Source: Pseudomonadota bacterium (lineage in GTDB: Bacteria > Myxococcota_A > Polyangia > GCA-2747355). Taken from it: a stretch of DNA of 64,000 bases. The translations under genes were made by a program, and so were the position numbers. The notes beneath the pieces are model-generated. The model saw only the letters and a program-made list of their open reading frames with translations. It ran no database searches and was not told where the DNA came from. Where the stretch lies: assembly GCA_016702545.1 (NCBI GenBank), contig JADJDT010000022.1, positions 1-64,000 on the forward strand, given 5' to 3'. Of this stretch, positions 36,498 to 45,895 are shown piece after piece; position 1 is the first letter of the stretch; each line of letters opens with the position of its first letter.

Positions 36498-36507
36498 GGG
36501 TCTGACG

Positions 36508-37839
36508 ATGACGGAACTGGCCCAGCAACTGCGAGCCGAGCGCGCGGCCCTGAGCAGCGCCGGCGATCCGCCCGTTCCCGGCTGGTGGGAGGAGCGGCGC
36601 GAGCAGGCCCTGGCCACGCTGATCGCGCGCGGCTGGCCGACCTCGGCCGAGGAGGATTGGAAGTACACCAACGTCGCACCCTTGCTGCAGCGCGGGCTGG
36701 CGCGCGCACCGGCACCGCCCTTGACGACCCCGCCGGCCTGGGCCACGCGCGACGGGCTGCCGGAGGCGATCACGCTGGTCTTCGTCGATGGGCACTGTCT
36801 GGGCCCGGCCAGCGGCGCCGCTGACCTACCTAACGGCGTGCGCGTTTGCAGCCTGCGCCAGGCGCTGGCCGAGGACCATCCGGCCTTGCGCGCGCAGCTG
36901 GCGCAGCAGCCGGCGCTCGCGGCGCAGCCGCTGGCGGCCTGGAGCACGGCGCTGGCGCGGGATGGCGCGTTCGTCTACCTGCCGCAGGGCGTGGTGCTGG
37001 CGCGGCCCGTGCAGCTCCTCTGCTTGACGACCCGCGGCGCCGCCGAACGCGTGGTGCAGCTGCGCTCGCTGCTGATCGCCGAGCCGACGAGCGAGCTGGC
37101 CGTGATCGAGAGCCACGCGGCCGCGCCCGACGCCGCCGACGTTGCCTGCCTGGTCAACAGCGCCACCGAGCTGGTGGTCGGCGCCAACGCCAGCGTGGCG
37201 CACTATCTGCTTCAACGCGCCGGCCAGGCGGCCACGCAGCTGGCGACGGTGCAGGCGACGCAGCACGCCGACAGCAGGCTGACCTCGCTGACCTGCGTGC
37301 TGGGTGGGGCCCTGGTGCGCAACACGATCGGCACCCGACTGGCGGCGCCCGGGGCGCAGAGCACGCTCGACGGGCTGTTCTTCGCCGGCGGGCGACAGCA
37401 CGTCGACAACCACACGACGATCGACCACGAGCAGCCGCGCTGCGCCAGCAGCGAGTGCTACAAGGGGATCCTCGACGGTGCCGCGACGGGCGTGTTCAAC
37501 GGCAAGGTCCTGGTGCGCCCACAGGCCCAGCAGACCGACGCGCGGCAGAGCAACCACAACCTGCTGCTCTCGGCGACGGCGACGGTCAACAGCAAGCCGC
37601 AGCTCGAGATCTTCGCCGACGACGTCAAGTGCAGCCATGGCGCGACGATCGGCCAGCTCGACGCCGAGGCGCTTTTTTACCTGCGAGCGCGGGGGATCGA
37701 CGAGGGCGCAGCGCGCAGCCTGCTGACCTGGGCCTTCGCCAGCGAGGTGATCGAGCGCGTGCCCTTCGCGGCGCTGCGCCGGCAACTAGCAAGTACCGTG
37801 CAGCAGCGACTGGGTCTGAGCGGGCTGACAACAACGTGA
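36508..37839 (+). CDS. sufD: Fe-S cluster assembly protein SufD
   Basis: 443 residues, paralogue of SufB. The N-terminal helical part contains WPTSAEEDWKYTNVAPLL, typical for SufD. The right-handed beta-helix ends with DGLFFAGGRQHVDNHTTIDHEQPRC and CYKGILDGAATGVFNGKVLVRPQAQQTDARQ, strong SufD blocks, then CSHGATIGQLDAEALFYLRARGI. It is 10 bases downstream of sufC and 21 bases upstream of sufS, so the four genes are one transcript. Confidence 0.95.
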   Translation: MTELAQQLRAERAALSSAGDPPVPGWWEERREQALATLIARGWPTSAEEDWKYTNVAPLLQRGLARAPAPPLTTPPAWATRDGLPEAITLVFVDGHCLGPASGAADLPNGVRVCSLRQALAEDHPALRAQLAQQPALAAQPLAAWSTALARDGAFVYLPQGVVLARPVQLLCLTTRGAAERVVQLRSLLIAEPTSELAVIESHAAAPDAADVACLVNSATELVVGANASVAHYLLQRAGQAATQLATVQATQHADSRLTSLTCVLGGALVRNTIGTRLAAPGAQSTLDGLFFAGGRQHVDNHTTIDHEQPRCASSECYKGILDGAATGVFNGKVLVRPQAQQTDARQSNHNLLLSATATVNSKPQLEIFADDVKCSHGATIGQLDAEALFYLRARGIDEGAARSLLTWAFASEVIERVPFAALRRQLASTVQQRLGLSGLTTT

Positions 37840-37860
37840 AAAAGGAAGATACAAGCGTTA

Positions 37861-39183
37861 ATGTCCCATGAGCGTGCAGACACCGCCGGCCTGACGGAGC
37901 CCTTGCGACCAGCGACACCACGGCCCGAGGTACCGGAGCTCGACGTCGAGCGCGTGCGCGCCGACTTCCCGGCCTTGGCGCAGCGGGTCAACGACCGGCC
38001 GCTGATCTATCTCGACAGCGCTGCCAGCGCCCACAAGCCGCGCGCCGTGATCACCGCGCTGGCGGAGTTCTACGAGCACGACTACGCCAACATCCATCGC
38101 GGCGCGCACGCGCTCGGCTCGCGGGCCACCACTGCCTATGAGCTGGCGCGGCAGCGGGTCGCGACCTTCGTCGGCGCCGACCGCCCGGAGGAGATCGTCT
38201 TCGTCCGCGGCGCGACCGAGGCGATCAACCTCGTCGCCTCCAGCTTTGGCCGCCTGTCGTTGCGGGCCGGCGACGAGGTGCTGGTCAGCGAGATGGAGCA
38301 CCACTCCAACCTTCTGCCCTGGCAGCAGATCTGCCGCCAGGTTGGCGCCACGCTCAAGGCGATTCCGATCGACGAGCGAGGCGCGCTGCAGCTCGACGCG
38401 CTCGACCGGTTGCTGACGACGCGCACGCGCCTCGTCGCCGTGACCCACGTCTCGAACGTGCTGGGCACGATCAACCCGGTAGCGCAGATCGTGCGCCTGG
38501 CGCACGCGCGCGGGGCCAAGGTGCTGATCGACGGCGCCCAGGCCATCGTCCACCAACCCCTGAACGTGCGCGAGCTGGACTGCGACTTCTACGCGTTCTC
38601 CGGGCACAAGCTCTACGGTCCGATGGGCATCGGCGTGCTCTACGGCAAGTACGAGCTGCTGCAGCGCCTGCCGCCCTACCAGACCGGTGGCGGTATCGTC
38701 GACCAGGTGCGGCTCGAGGGCTCGACCTTCCTCGACGCCCCCTGGCGCTTCGAGGCCGGCACCCCCAACGTGGCGGGCGCCGTCGGCCTGGCGGCGGCGA
38801 TCGGCTATCTCGAGCAACTGGGCATGTCCGCGGTCAACCGCTACGAGCAGCGGCTGCTCGAGTATGCGACCGCGGCGCTGCAGACCGTGCCGGGGCTGCG
38901 ATTGATCGGCACGGCGCCGCAGCGGGCGGGCGTGTTGTCCTTCACCTTGAACGACGTCCACCCGCACGATATCGGCACGCTCCTCGACGAGCAGGGCATC
39001 GCCGTGCGCGCCGGTCACCACTGCGCCCAGCTGTTGATGCAGCGGCTCCAGCTCCCCGCGACCACACGGGCCTCGCTCGGGCTGTACAACACGCGGGCCG
39101 AGCTCGACGCGCTGGTCGCCGGCCTGCACAAGGTAGTGGCGCTCTTCGCCCTCCCCGCACCACGCCCTGGAGCGCTGCGATGA
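37861..39183 (+). CDS. sufS: Cysteine desulfurase SufS
   Basis: 440 residues. Class V PLP aminotransferase fold: YLDSAASAHKPRAVI, the HRGAHALGSRAT block, EHHSNLLPWQ, DGAQAIVHQ and the PLP lysine in AFSGHKLYGPMGIGVLYG. The catalytic persulfide cysteine is in VRAGHHCAQLLM, aligned with Cys 361 of B. subtilis and Cys 364 of E. coli SufS. An N-terminal extension of about 30 residues precedes the fold. It releases sulfur from cysteine for SufB. No sufE or sufU, its usual sulfur acceptor, is adjacent. The ATG at 37861 follows AGGAAG; its stop overlaps the sufT start. Confidence 0.95.
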   Translation: MSHERADTAGLTEPLRPATPRPEVPELDVERVRADFPALAQRVNDRPLIYLDSAASAHKPRAVITALAEFYEHDYANIHRGAHALGSRATTAYELARQRVATFVGADRPEEIVFVRGATEAINLVASSFGRLSLRAGDEVLVSEMEHHSNLLPWQQICRQVGATLKAIPIDERGALQLDALDRLLTTRTRLVAVTHVSNVLGTINPVAQIVRLAHARGAKVLIDGAQAIVHQPLNVRELDCDFYAFSGHKLYGPMGIGVLYGKYELLQRLPPYQTGGGIVDQVRLEGSTFLDAPWRFEAGTPNVAGAVGLAAAIGYLEQLGMSAVNRYEQRLLEYATAALQTVPGLRLIGTAPQRAGVLSFTLNDVHPHDIGTLLDEQGIAVRAGHHCAQLLMQRLQLPATTRASLGLYNTRAELDALVAGLHKVVALFALPAPRPGALR

Positions 39184-39692
39184 CCTGGGCGGCTGCGGCC
39201 AAGCCACCGGCAGGAGGACAGCACGACGCGGGGCCGGGCGGCGACGGGCTCTTCTGCGACGAAGGCCACGCGGAGGCGGCCGGAGCAGGCCATGGCGGAG
39301 AGGGCCCCAGGGGCGCCAGCGCAGCACGGCCGAGCGGGCCGGGCGGGGGGCCGAGCGGCGCCCGGGGCCTCGACCCGATCGCCGACGCGCAGGCGCTCGA
39401 GCCGCGGATCATCGAGGCGCTGCGGCAAATCTATGACCCGGAGATCCCGGTCAACGTCTACGACCTCGGCCTGATCTACAGCATCGAGGTGCTACCGCTC
39501 GGCCGGGTGGCCGTGCGCATGACGCTGACCTCGCCCGCCTGCCCCGTGGCCGGCGCGCTGCCGGCCGAGGTCGAGGAGAGTGTGCGCCGCGTCCCAGGGG
39601 TCGCGGACGCCGCCGTCGAGGTCGTCTGGGAGCCGCCCTGGACGATGGAGATGATGACCGAGGATGCGCGCCTGGAGCTCAATCTCTTCTAG
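39180..39692 (+). CDS. sufT: SufT/MIP18-family Fe-S assembly factor with low-complexity N-terminal extension
   Basis: 170 residues. The C-terminal 105 residues are a DUF59/MIP18 domain (IIEALRQIYDPEIPVNVYDLGLIYSI; MTLTSPACPVAGALP; VEVVWEPPWTMEMMTEDAR) including the conserved DPE and the reactive Cys in TSPACP. SufT-type proteins help Fe-S maturation and are commonly the last gene of suf operons. The first about 65 residues are Gly/Ala-rich and unlike the family. The ATG overlaps the sufS stop by four bases, so I keep it as start; no internal start has a better ribosome site. Confidence 0.88.
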   Translation: MTWAAAAKPPAGGQHDAGPGGDGLFCDEGHAEAAGAGHGGEGPRGASAARPSGPGGGPSGARGLDPIADAQALEPRIIEALRQIYDPEIPVNVYDLGLIYSIEVLPLGRVAVRMTLTSPACPVAGALPAEVEESVRRVPGVADAAVEVVWEPPWTMEMMTEDARLELNLF

Positions 39693-39917
39693 ATGTGCTC
39701 GGCGACTTCGGCCGAGCACATCTAGGCCCAAAACAAGCGCGTCCCGCGCTCGTTTTGGGCCCAGATATGACTCAGGGGGCTTTCGCAAAGCCCCCTCGTC
39801 GCGGGGAGTGAATCCCCGCGACTTCACCCCGCGCCATCACCCCAGCATGCTCGCCTTTCGGCTCGTCTAGCCCGAAAACAAACGGCTCGCGCCAAAGCGC
39901 GCTTGTTTTCGGTCTAG
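39689..39917. repeat. Array of five consecutive hairpins after the suf operon
   Basis: Stem 1: 39689-39703 with 39711-39725, 15 bp perfect, containing the sufT stop. Stem 2: 39725-39742 with 39744-39762, about 17 bp with one mismatch, loop of three. Stem 3: 39774-39783 with 39787-39796, 10 bp perfect. Stem 4: 39799-39808 with 39814-39823, 10 bp perfect. Stem 5: 39867-39881 with 39903-39917, 14 of 15 bp. Stems 1 and 5 begin and end in CTAG; stems 2 and 5 share an AAAACAA core. The array fills almost the whole gap between convergent genes and may serve as a two-way terminator. Confidence 0.85.
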
Positions 39918-39935
39918 GAGCCCTTCAGAGCTCTG

Positions 39936-40814
39936 CTACGAGCCCGTCGGACCGTCGCCACGCCCAACGGCCGGGGCAGGGCTCTCGACGGTGATGGCAT
40001 CGAAGAAGCGGCGCCGCAGCTCGAGCAGGAACTGCTCCACGGGGCCGGGGGCGAGCGGATCGAGCGGGAGATCGGAGAGGTCACCGGACTCCTCGAGGAA
40101 GGCCTGGAGGCGCAGCAGCAACTTGATCGCGCGCCCCGCGGGCTCGACGATCGCCGCGTCGTCGCGACGACTCTGTTCGATCAGCGGAGCGACCTCCTGC
40201 TGCAGGTCATAGCGCAGCGCCAGCGCCGGCAGGCTGAGCACGACCTCCCCGCTGCGCAGCAGGTGGCCACCCGTCAGGGCCGCGCGACAGCCAGCGAGCA
40301 CGTGCAAGAGCGAGGGCGCCTGGCCGCTCTCGACCGGCTGGCGCAGGCTGCGCCCGACGTGACTGTAGTGCGGGTGAAAGCGCTGGCAGATCACGCCCGC
40401 GAGCAGCGCGCGGAGCGCGGCGAGCTCTGCGCTCTCTACCAGCTGCTCGGGCGCCAACAGGCGCTCCAGCACCGAGCCATCGCCGCGCAACAGCGCGCGC
40501 AGGGCGTGGCCGACCTCGTAGGCCGAGTAGTCGATGCGCAGTCCCTCGAGCTCCCCGACCCAGTTGGTCGCGCGAGGCGGCTCGGCCAGACCGACCAGCG
40601 TCTCGGTCGGCTCGATGTAGACGCCCTTGAGCTCGAAGGGCGCCTGCGCGCTGCCGAAGCCGCAGCCGTGGGGACCCAGCACCGCGACGTGCAGCAGCCG
40701 CTGGCCCGCCAGGTGCGTGCGCAAGAACAGCCGCAGCCGCTCATAGGGCAAGGGCTCGGGCAGCGGGGCGGGGGGCGTGACCGGCATCGGCATTAACTCT
40801 CGGCGAGTGACCAT
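39936..40814 (-). CDS. Degenerate predicted nucleotidyltransferase (DNA polymerase beta-like, YcgL type)
   Basis: 292 residues. The start region LHVAVLGPHGCGFGSAQAPF, followed by ELKGVYIEPTETLVGL, parallels the G(S/C)..YGL.TP.SD.DLRGV(Y/F)I motif of the COG3541 nucleotidyltransferases. The acidic metal-binding pair (D.D) is replaced, and the helper Gly-Ser is Gly-Pro. The following conserved helices are retained (DYSAYEVGHALRALLRGDGSVLERLL). So the fold is recognisable but catalysis is doubtful. The remainder is helical. Convergent with suf across the hairpin array. The function in this organism is unknown. Confidence 0.55.
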   Translation of the reverse strand: MVTRRELMPMPVTPPAPLPEPLPYERLRLFLRTHLAGQRLLHVAVLGPHGCGFGSAQAPFELKGVYIEPTETLVGLAEPPRATNWVGELEGLRIDYSAYEVGHALRALLRGDGSVLERLLAPEQLVESAELAALRALLAGVICQRFHPHYSHVGRSLRQPVESGQAPSLLHVLAGCRAALTGGHLLRSGEVVLSLPALALRYDLQQEVAPLIEQSRRDDAAIVEPAGRAIKLLLRLQAFLEESGDLSDLPLDPLAPGPVEQFLLELRRRFFDAITVESPAPAVGRGDGPTGS

Positions 40815-40871
40815 GGCGTTTGCGTGAGCCGGGGCAAGCCCGCGATCAGGCGAGCACCTGCTCGCTGGCCC

Positions 40872-41855
40872 TCAAGTGTCCGCGGTCTCGGAGGGGGCCG
40901 AGGCCTCCGGGTGGTGCGAACCGCCGCTGATCGCGACCCGGTTGCGGCCCAGCGCCTTGGCCTGGTAGAGCGCCTCGTCGGCCGCCGCGACCAGCGTCTG
41001 GGGATCATCGATGCTCGGATGCGGCATCACGCTGACGCCGGCGCTGACGGTCAACTGCAGCGTCAGCGCCGGCTCGCCGACGAAGGGCTCGTTGGCCACG
41101 ATCAGGCGCATCCGCTCGGCCACCACCTCGGCCCGTGCCGCATTGGCGCCGCGGGAGAGCACCGCGAACTCCTCACCGCCGTAGCGCATCACGACGTCCT
41201 CGGCGCGCACGGCGCGCAGCAGGCGCGAGCCGACCTGGCGCAACACCTGGTCACCGACGAGATGTCCATAGGTGTCGTTGACTCGCTTGAAGTGATCGAG
41301 ATCGACGAGCATCAGCGCCAACGCCGAGCCTTGGCGCCGCGCAAAGGAGAACTCGGCGGGCAGGCGCTGGTCGAAATAGCGCCGATTGAAGACCCCCGTC
41401 AGCGGATCGCGCAGCGCCGCGTCGTACATGGCGCGCGCGTAGCTCGCCTCGATCCCCTCGTCGAGGGTGAAGCGGAGCACGGAGAGCAGGCCGATCTGCA
41501 GCCGGTCGTTTTCGTGCAAGAGCGTGCGCTCGGTGATGCGTACGGCATTGAGGTAGGTGCCGTTGCGACTGCCGCAGTCCCGCAGCCAGTAGGAACCGTC
41601 CGGCTCGCAGACGACCTCCGCGTGCCGCCGCGAGACGCCCGGATCGGCCAGCACGACGCCGCTGGTGTCGTCGCGACCGATCGCCACGCAGTCGCCCTTC
41701 AGGCTGAAGACGTTGCCGACGCTCGCGCCCTTGAGCACGATCAGGTGGCCGCTGCGCCGGCCCTCCGGCGTGCCGACCGGTGGCAGGACCTCCGGCACGC
41801 TGGGCAGCGTGACCTCGTCGTTGGGCGGGACTTCACCGGATCCAGGACGGCGCAT
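40872..41855 (-). CDS. FHA domain-diguanylate cyclase (GGDEF)
   Basis: 327 residues. N-terminal FHA domain (about 38-130) with the phosphothreonine-binding signature GVSRRHAEV and CGSRNGTYLNAVRI. C-terminal GGDEF domain (about 145-310): DPLTGVFNRRYFD, DLDHFKRVNDTYGH, and an intact active site YGGEEFA. The product-inhibition site R-x-x-D (RAED) sits five residues before it. It should make cyclic di-GMP in response to binding a phosphorylated partner. The adjacent Ser/Thr kinase gene, 77 bases upstream on the same strand, is a natural candidate for the phosphorylating enzyme. Confidence 0.93.
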   Translation of the reverse strand: MRRPGSGEVPPNDEVTLPSVPEVLPPVGTPEGRRSGHLIVLKGASVGNVFSLKGDCVAIGRDDTSGVVLADPGVSRRHAEVVCEPDGSYWLRDCGSRNGTYLNAVRITERTLLHENDRLQIGLLSVLRFTLDEGIEASYARAMYDAALRDPLTGVFNRRYFDQRLPAEFSFARRQGSALALMLVDLDHFKRVNDTYGHLVGDQVLRQVGSRLLRAVRAEDVVMRYGGEEFAVLSRGANAARAEVVAERMRLIVANEPFVGEPALTLQLTVSAGVSVMPHPSIDDPQTLVAAADEALYQAKALGRNRVAISGGSHHPEASAPSETADT

Positions 41856-41932
41856 CGGCCTAGCTTAGAGGCCTCGTCCCCGGCAAGGCAAGCCGTTCGG
41901 CGCAGGGGCCGGGGGGGCCGCGCCAGAAGGCC

Positions 41933-44900
41933 TCAATGCGGTGCCCAGAACCTGGCGAAGCGCTCCGGATGAACCGCGGTTTGTTCGCGCAACCAGGCGT
42001 CCGCCTCGTCGACCAATCGCCGCCCAGCGTCGCCGCCCAGCAGCACGCCGCGCCGCCGGCGCGCGGCGGTGGCGTGCAGCGCGAAGGACTGCGCGTCGAG
42101 GGCGGCCTCCGCCGCCTGCAGCTCCAGCAAGGCCGCGTCGGCGTCACCGCGCAGCTCGAGCACCCGGGAACGCACCAGGCGCGCGACCGCACCCGGCGCC
42201 GGCAGGCGCTCAGCCTCGAGCCGTCGCCCCAGCCCCTCGGCGGCCGCGAGTACCCGCCGGCGCTCGCGCGGGTTGCGGATCGCCGCCGCTGCCGCCAGCG
42301 CCGCACGCGCCGTGAGCTCCGTCCGTCCCAGGCGACCGAGCGAGATGCCCTCCAGCGCCGGATGGAACAGCACGGCGCGCTGCTCCTCGACCTGCTGCCA
42401 GGCGCGGACGCCGTCACCGGCGTAGAGGTCGATCGCCACCCGGCTGTAGGCGTCCCAGTAGTGCCGCAGGAAGCCCGCGCCGCGGGGCCACATATCCCAG
42501 AGCTCCTGGCGCGCGCGCCGGGCCCCTTCGATGTCGTCGTCCAACAACCAGTAGGTCGCCTGCACGCCACCGCGCAGGCTCGTCGCCAACTGCCGCTCGC
42601 CATACTTCTCGGCGTCGCGCAGCGCCTCGCGCACCGCGGCGCGCAGCAGCGCCAGCTCGCCGAGAAAGCAGTAGGTGATGATGCGCGAGACCTCGGCGCG
42701 ATTGGCGTCGGCGCCGTGGCCCACGCAGCGATTCCGCAGCAGCTCGCAGGCGCGGTCCATCCAGGGCAGGGCCGCGCGGTGGTCCCAAAGCTGCACGCTG
42801 ACGACCGCCGAGCCGTAGGCGACCATGCCGCGGACATAGGGATCGTCCACCCGCTCGCTCAAGGCCTGCGCCATCGTGACCAGGCGCCGGTTACGCGCCA
42901 GCGCCTTGCGACCGCGCATCCCCGAGATCGTCAGCTCGAGCGCGAGGCTGCGCGCGATGCGCAGCGCGTCACCGACGCGGAGCGCCTCGAGCAGGGCCAG
43001 CGTGTTGTATTCGGTCAAGGGCATCGTATCGACCAGCACATGGCCCAGCCCGACGCTCCACAACACGTCGATGCGATGCAGCCGCTCGGACGAGATCGTC
43101 CGCGGATCGCGCTCCTTGAAGCCCAGCCCGCGCAGGCGGAGCTGCGCACGCCGAAGCAGCATGCGGGCCCAGCCCGCCCGCCCCGAGGCCAAGCCCGCGA
43201 TCTGGTGCTCGCTCAGCACCTGGTCGAGCGTCGCTCGCCCCTCGGCAATGTGCCCATAGTCGAGCATCACCAGCGCCGCGCGCTGCCGGTACTCGAGCGC
43301 AGCAGCGGGCTCGGCCCCGGCGACGGCCTCCAGATAGGCCTGGGCGGCCCGTTGCCCGTAGCCCGCGTTGGCCAGCGCCTCGGCGTAGGCGGCCCGCAGC
43401 TCGACCGGTGCCACGGCGGTCGAAGGGTGCAGCGCCAGCGCGCGCCCCAGGTGCTCGGTCGCGCGATCGAAGGCCAAAGCCCGGGCGGCGCGTCGACCGG
43501 CCTCGACGTAGGCCTGCACCGCGCGCTCCGCATCACCCGCGCCGTCGAAATGGCGGGCCAACACCGCGGGGTCACCCTCCCCCGAGCTGACGAAGGCCCA
43601 GGCCAACCGTCGGTGGTGCTGGCGCAGGGCGTCGGCGCTCAGTCGCGCCCAGACCAGCTCGCGCACCCGATCGTGGTAGGCCTCGATCACGTCGGTGCGT
43701 CGCAGACCCTCGGTCCGCACCAGGCGCTGCGTACGCAGCAGGATCAGGGCATCGTAGGCCGCCTCGCCCTCCAGCTCGGCCGCCTGCTGGAGCACGCTCT
43801 GTGGCAGCGGCTCAGCGGCGACGGCCACGGTCTCGAGCACGCGCTGCGCCGCCTCGGGCAAAGCGGCGAACTGCTCGCCCACCACGTCCTCGAGCCGCAC
43901 GTGGCTCAGCTCGTCGGCCGCGCTGGGGCCGCGCCGACCTCTGACGTGATAGGCCAGCGCGCCGACGAAATAGGCGTTGCCGCCGGACTCGATCGCGATG
44001 CGCTGGGCCAGCTCCGGACCGGCCTGGGCCCCCAAGATCCGCGCCGCGATCGCCTGGGCCTGCACCACGTCGAGCGGCCCCACCGCCAGCTCGTCCGCGG
44101 CGCTGAGGCGCGTGCCGAGCGCCTCCAGCAGCGCATTCCTGCGCCCCTCGGCCGTACGAGAGCTCAGCAGCAGGAGCAGTGGCGGGGGATCGGGCGGATC
44201 GAGCAGATCGCCGAGCAGCAGGCCACTGTCGCGGTCGCCCCACTGAACATCGTCGATCGCTAGAATCAGCGGCCGCTGGCGGCTCAGCCCGCGCCACAGC
44301 TCACGCATCACCGTCACCGCCTGCCGGCGAAACGCGCGCGGGTCGCGCAGCGCCGCCGGGACCGGCGCGGCCGCGCGGATCGCGGGCACCTGCTCGAGCA
44401 CGGGAAACATCCGCGCCAGGATCCCCACCCCCTCGGGCAACCACGCCGCCACCTGCTCCGGCGGCTGCCGCAGCAGAAAGAGCGCCAGGGCGTCGAAGAG
44501 CGCGTCCAGCGCCTTGTACGGCACGGTCTCGCGCTCGTAGCAGCGGCCCGTCAGCACGACGGCCTGCCTCGAGCTCTCCGCCTGCTGGCGAAAGCTCGCC
44601 AGCAGCGCCGACTTGCCGACCCCCGCGCCGCCGTGCACGAGCAGCGTCGTCGGCCGACCGGCCAGGACCGCGTCGAGCGCGCGACCGAGCACGGCCAGCT
44701 CGTCGTCCCGGCCGAGCAGCTCCCCACCCAGTTCCGCCAGCACGGGCACGGAGGCCGGGTTGCGACGCGGCTCCGCCTCGCGGCCCAGTCGCGCGAGCAC
44801 CTCGTCGGTGGTCGGCCGCGCCGCAGGATCGCGACGCAGCAGGTCCATGCACAGCGCATCGAGCCCCTGCGGCACCGTCGCGGCCAACGCCTGGGGCCGC

Positions 44901-45895
44901 GGCGGATCGATCAGCGTCTTCTGCTCGCCCAGATCGCGGGGTGTGCCGCTGAAGGGCGGGCAGCCCGTCAGAGTGAGATAGAGCAGCACCCCGGCGGCAT
45001 AGAGGTCGCTCGCCGGGCTGGGCCGCTCGCCGAGGAACTGCTCCGGCGCCATGTAGAGCGGGGTGCCGGCCATCTCGCCCTTGCGGCCTGCCCGGCGTAG
45101 CTGTGACGCATCGACGTCGGTGACCAGACCGTAGTCCAGCAGCACGACGCGACCGTCCTCCGTGACGAGCACGTTGGAGTGCTTGACGTCGCAGTGTGCA
45201 TAGCCTGCCCGGTGGATCGCCTGCAGGCCGGCGATCAGCTGGCCCAGGCTGGCGCGCAGGCGGGCAAACTGCTCCGCCGTGCTGAGCGGATGGACCACGC
45301 GTTTGGCGCGCGCAGTGCTGGCGCCCGCGCCGCGCCGCTCGACGGCGGTGGCCCCGAGCGGCAGCGGCACCAGCTCGCGCGGGAGTCCGTCGACCGTCAG
45401 CGTTTGGCCGTCGGCGCTCGCGGGCGTCGGCGCTCCTGCGGGCACCGCAGCTTCGGCGGGCGCCAAGGTCTCGTCCGCGGACCCGGCGCTGGCCGGCCCC
45501 CCACGTGGCGAGCCCTCGTCACGCAAACCACCGGGCTCCTCGGACCACAGCGTGTGCGGGCCCTCGAGCTGCGGTTCGCTGCCGCGCACATAGGCCAAGA
45601 GGGACCGCCCCTCGACGTACTCCATCGTGAAGAACCAGCGCTCACCTTCGGCGTGAAACTCGTAGAGCGTCACCAGGTTGGGGTGGCGGATGTCCGCCAG
45701 CGCGCGGAACTCCTGCTTGAAGCGGTAGAGCGCCTGGGGCTGCGTCAGGCTCAGCGTCTTGAGCGCCACGACCTTGGCGCGCTCGAGATCGCGCGCGCGG
45801 TAGACGACGCCCATGCCCCCGGCACCGATGCGCTCCTCCAGCCGATAGCGCTCGGTGCCACCGAAGTCGTCAGTGGTCGGCGTCGCCTCAGGCAC
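41933..45895 (-). CDS. Serine/threonine protein kinase fused to AAA ATPase and TPR-like region
   Basis: 1320 residues from a GTG at 45895 that overlaps the end of the hydrolase gene by eight bases. Kinase domain: G-loop IGAGGMGVVY (23-32), Lys 46, catalytic loop HCDVKHSN (about 233-240, HCD for HRD) and DYG instead of DFG (about 255). An Ala/Pro-rich insertion of about 90 residues separates the lobes. The AAA_16-like module has Walker A GGAGVGKSALL (about 421) and Walker B LILAIDDVQWGD (about 543). The last 600 residues are helical repeats of the TPR or MalT type. It is a typical myxobacterial signalling protein, likely soluble. Its neighbour encodes an FHA protein that could read its phosphorylation. 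Confidence 0.9.
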   Translation of the reverse strand: MPEATPTTDDFGGTERYRLEERIGAGGMGVVYRARDLERAKVVALKTLSLTQPQALYRFKQEFRALADIRHPNLVTLYEFHAEGERWFFTMEYVEGRSLLAYVRGSEPQLEGPHTLWSEEPGGLRDEGSPRGGPASAGSADETLAPAEAAVPAGAPTPASADGQTLTVDGLPRELVPLPLGATAVERRGAGASTARAKRVVHPLSTAEQFARLRASLGQLIAGLQAIHRAGYAHCDVKHSNVLVTEDGRVVLLDYGLVTDVDASQLRRAGRKGEMAGTPLYMAPEQFLGERPSPASDLYAAGVLLYLTLTGCPPFSGTPRDLGEQKTLIDPPRPQALAATVPQGLDALCMDLLRRDPAARPTTDEVLARLGREAEPRRNPASVPVLAELGGELLGRDDELAVLGRALDAVLAGRPTTLLVHGGAGVGKSALLASFRQQAESSRQAVVLTGRCYERETVPYKALDALFDALALFLLRQPPEQVAAWLPEGVGILARMFPVLEQVPAIRAAAPVPAALRDPRAFRRQAVTVMRELWRGLSRQRPLILAIDDVQWGDRDSGLLLGDLLDPPDPPPLLLLLSSRTAEGRRNALLEALGTRLSAADELAVGPLDVVQAQAIAARILGAQAGPELAQRIAIESGGNAYFVGALAYHVRGRRGPSAADELSHVRLEDVVGEQFAALPEAAQRVLETVAVAAEPLPQSVLQQAAELEGEAAYDALILLRTQRLVRTEGLRRTDVIEAYHDRVRELVWARLSADALRQHHRRLAWAFVSSGEGDPAVLARHFDGAGDAERAVQAYVEAGRRAARALAFDRATEHLGRALALHPSTAVAPVELRAAYAEALANAGYGQRAAQAYLEAVAGAEPAAALEYRQRAALVMLDYGHIAEGRATLDQVLSEHQIAGLASGRAGWARMLLRRAQLRLRGLGFKERDPRTISSERLHRIDVLWSVGLGHVLVDTMPLTEYNTLALLEALRVGDALRIARSLALELTISGMRGRKALARNRRLVTMAQALSERVDDPYVRGMVAYGSAVVSVQLWDHRAALPWMDRACELLRNRCVGHGADANRAEVSRIITYCFLGELALLRAAVREALRDAEKYGERQLATSLRGGVQATYWLLDDDIEGARRARQELWDMWPRGAGFLRHYWDAYSRVAIDLYAGDGVRAWQQVEEQRAVLFHPALEGISLGRLGRTELTARAALAAAAAIRNPRERRRVLAAAEGLGRRLEAERLPAPGAVARLVRSRVLELRGDADAALLELQAAEAALDAQSFALHATAARRRRGVLLGGDAGRRLVDEADAWLREQTAVHPERFARFWAPH

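Noticed and set aside
39000..39100. Apparent loss of the SufS catalytic cysteine (ATTRAS where E. coli has AMCRAS)
   Set aside because: The catalytic cysteine aligns with HHC in VRAGHHCAQ, which is intact; the Cys before RAS is not the persulfide residue.
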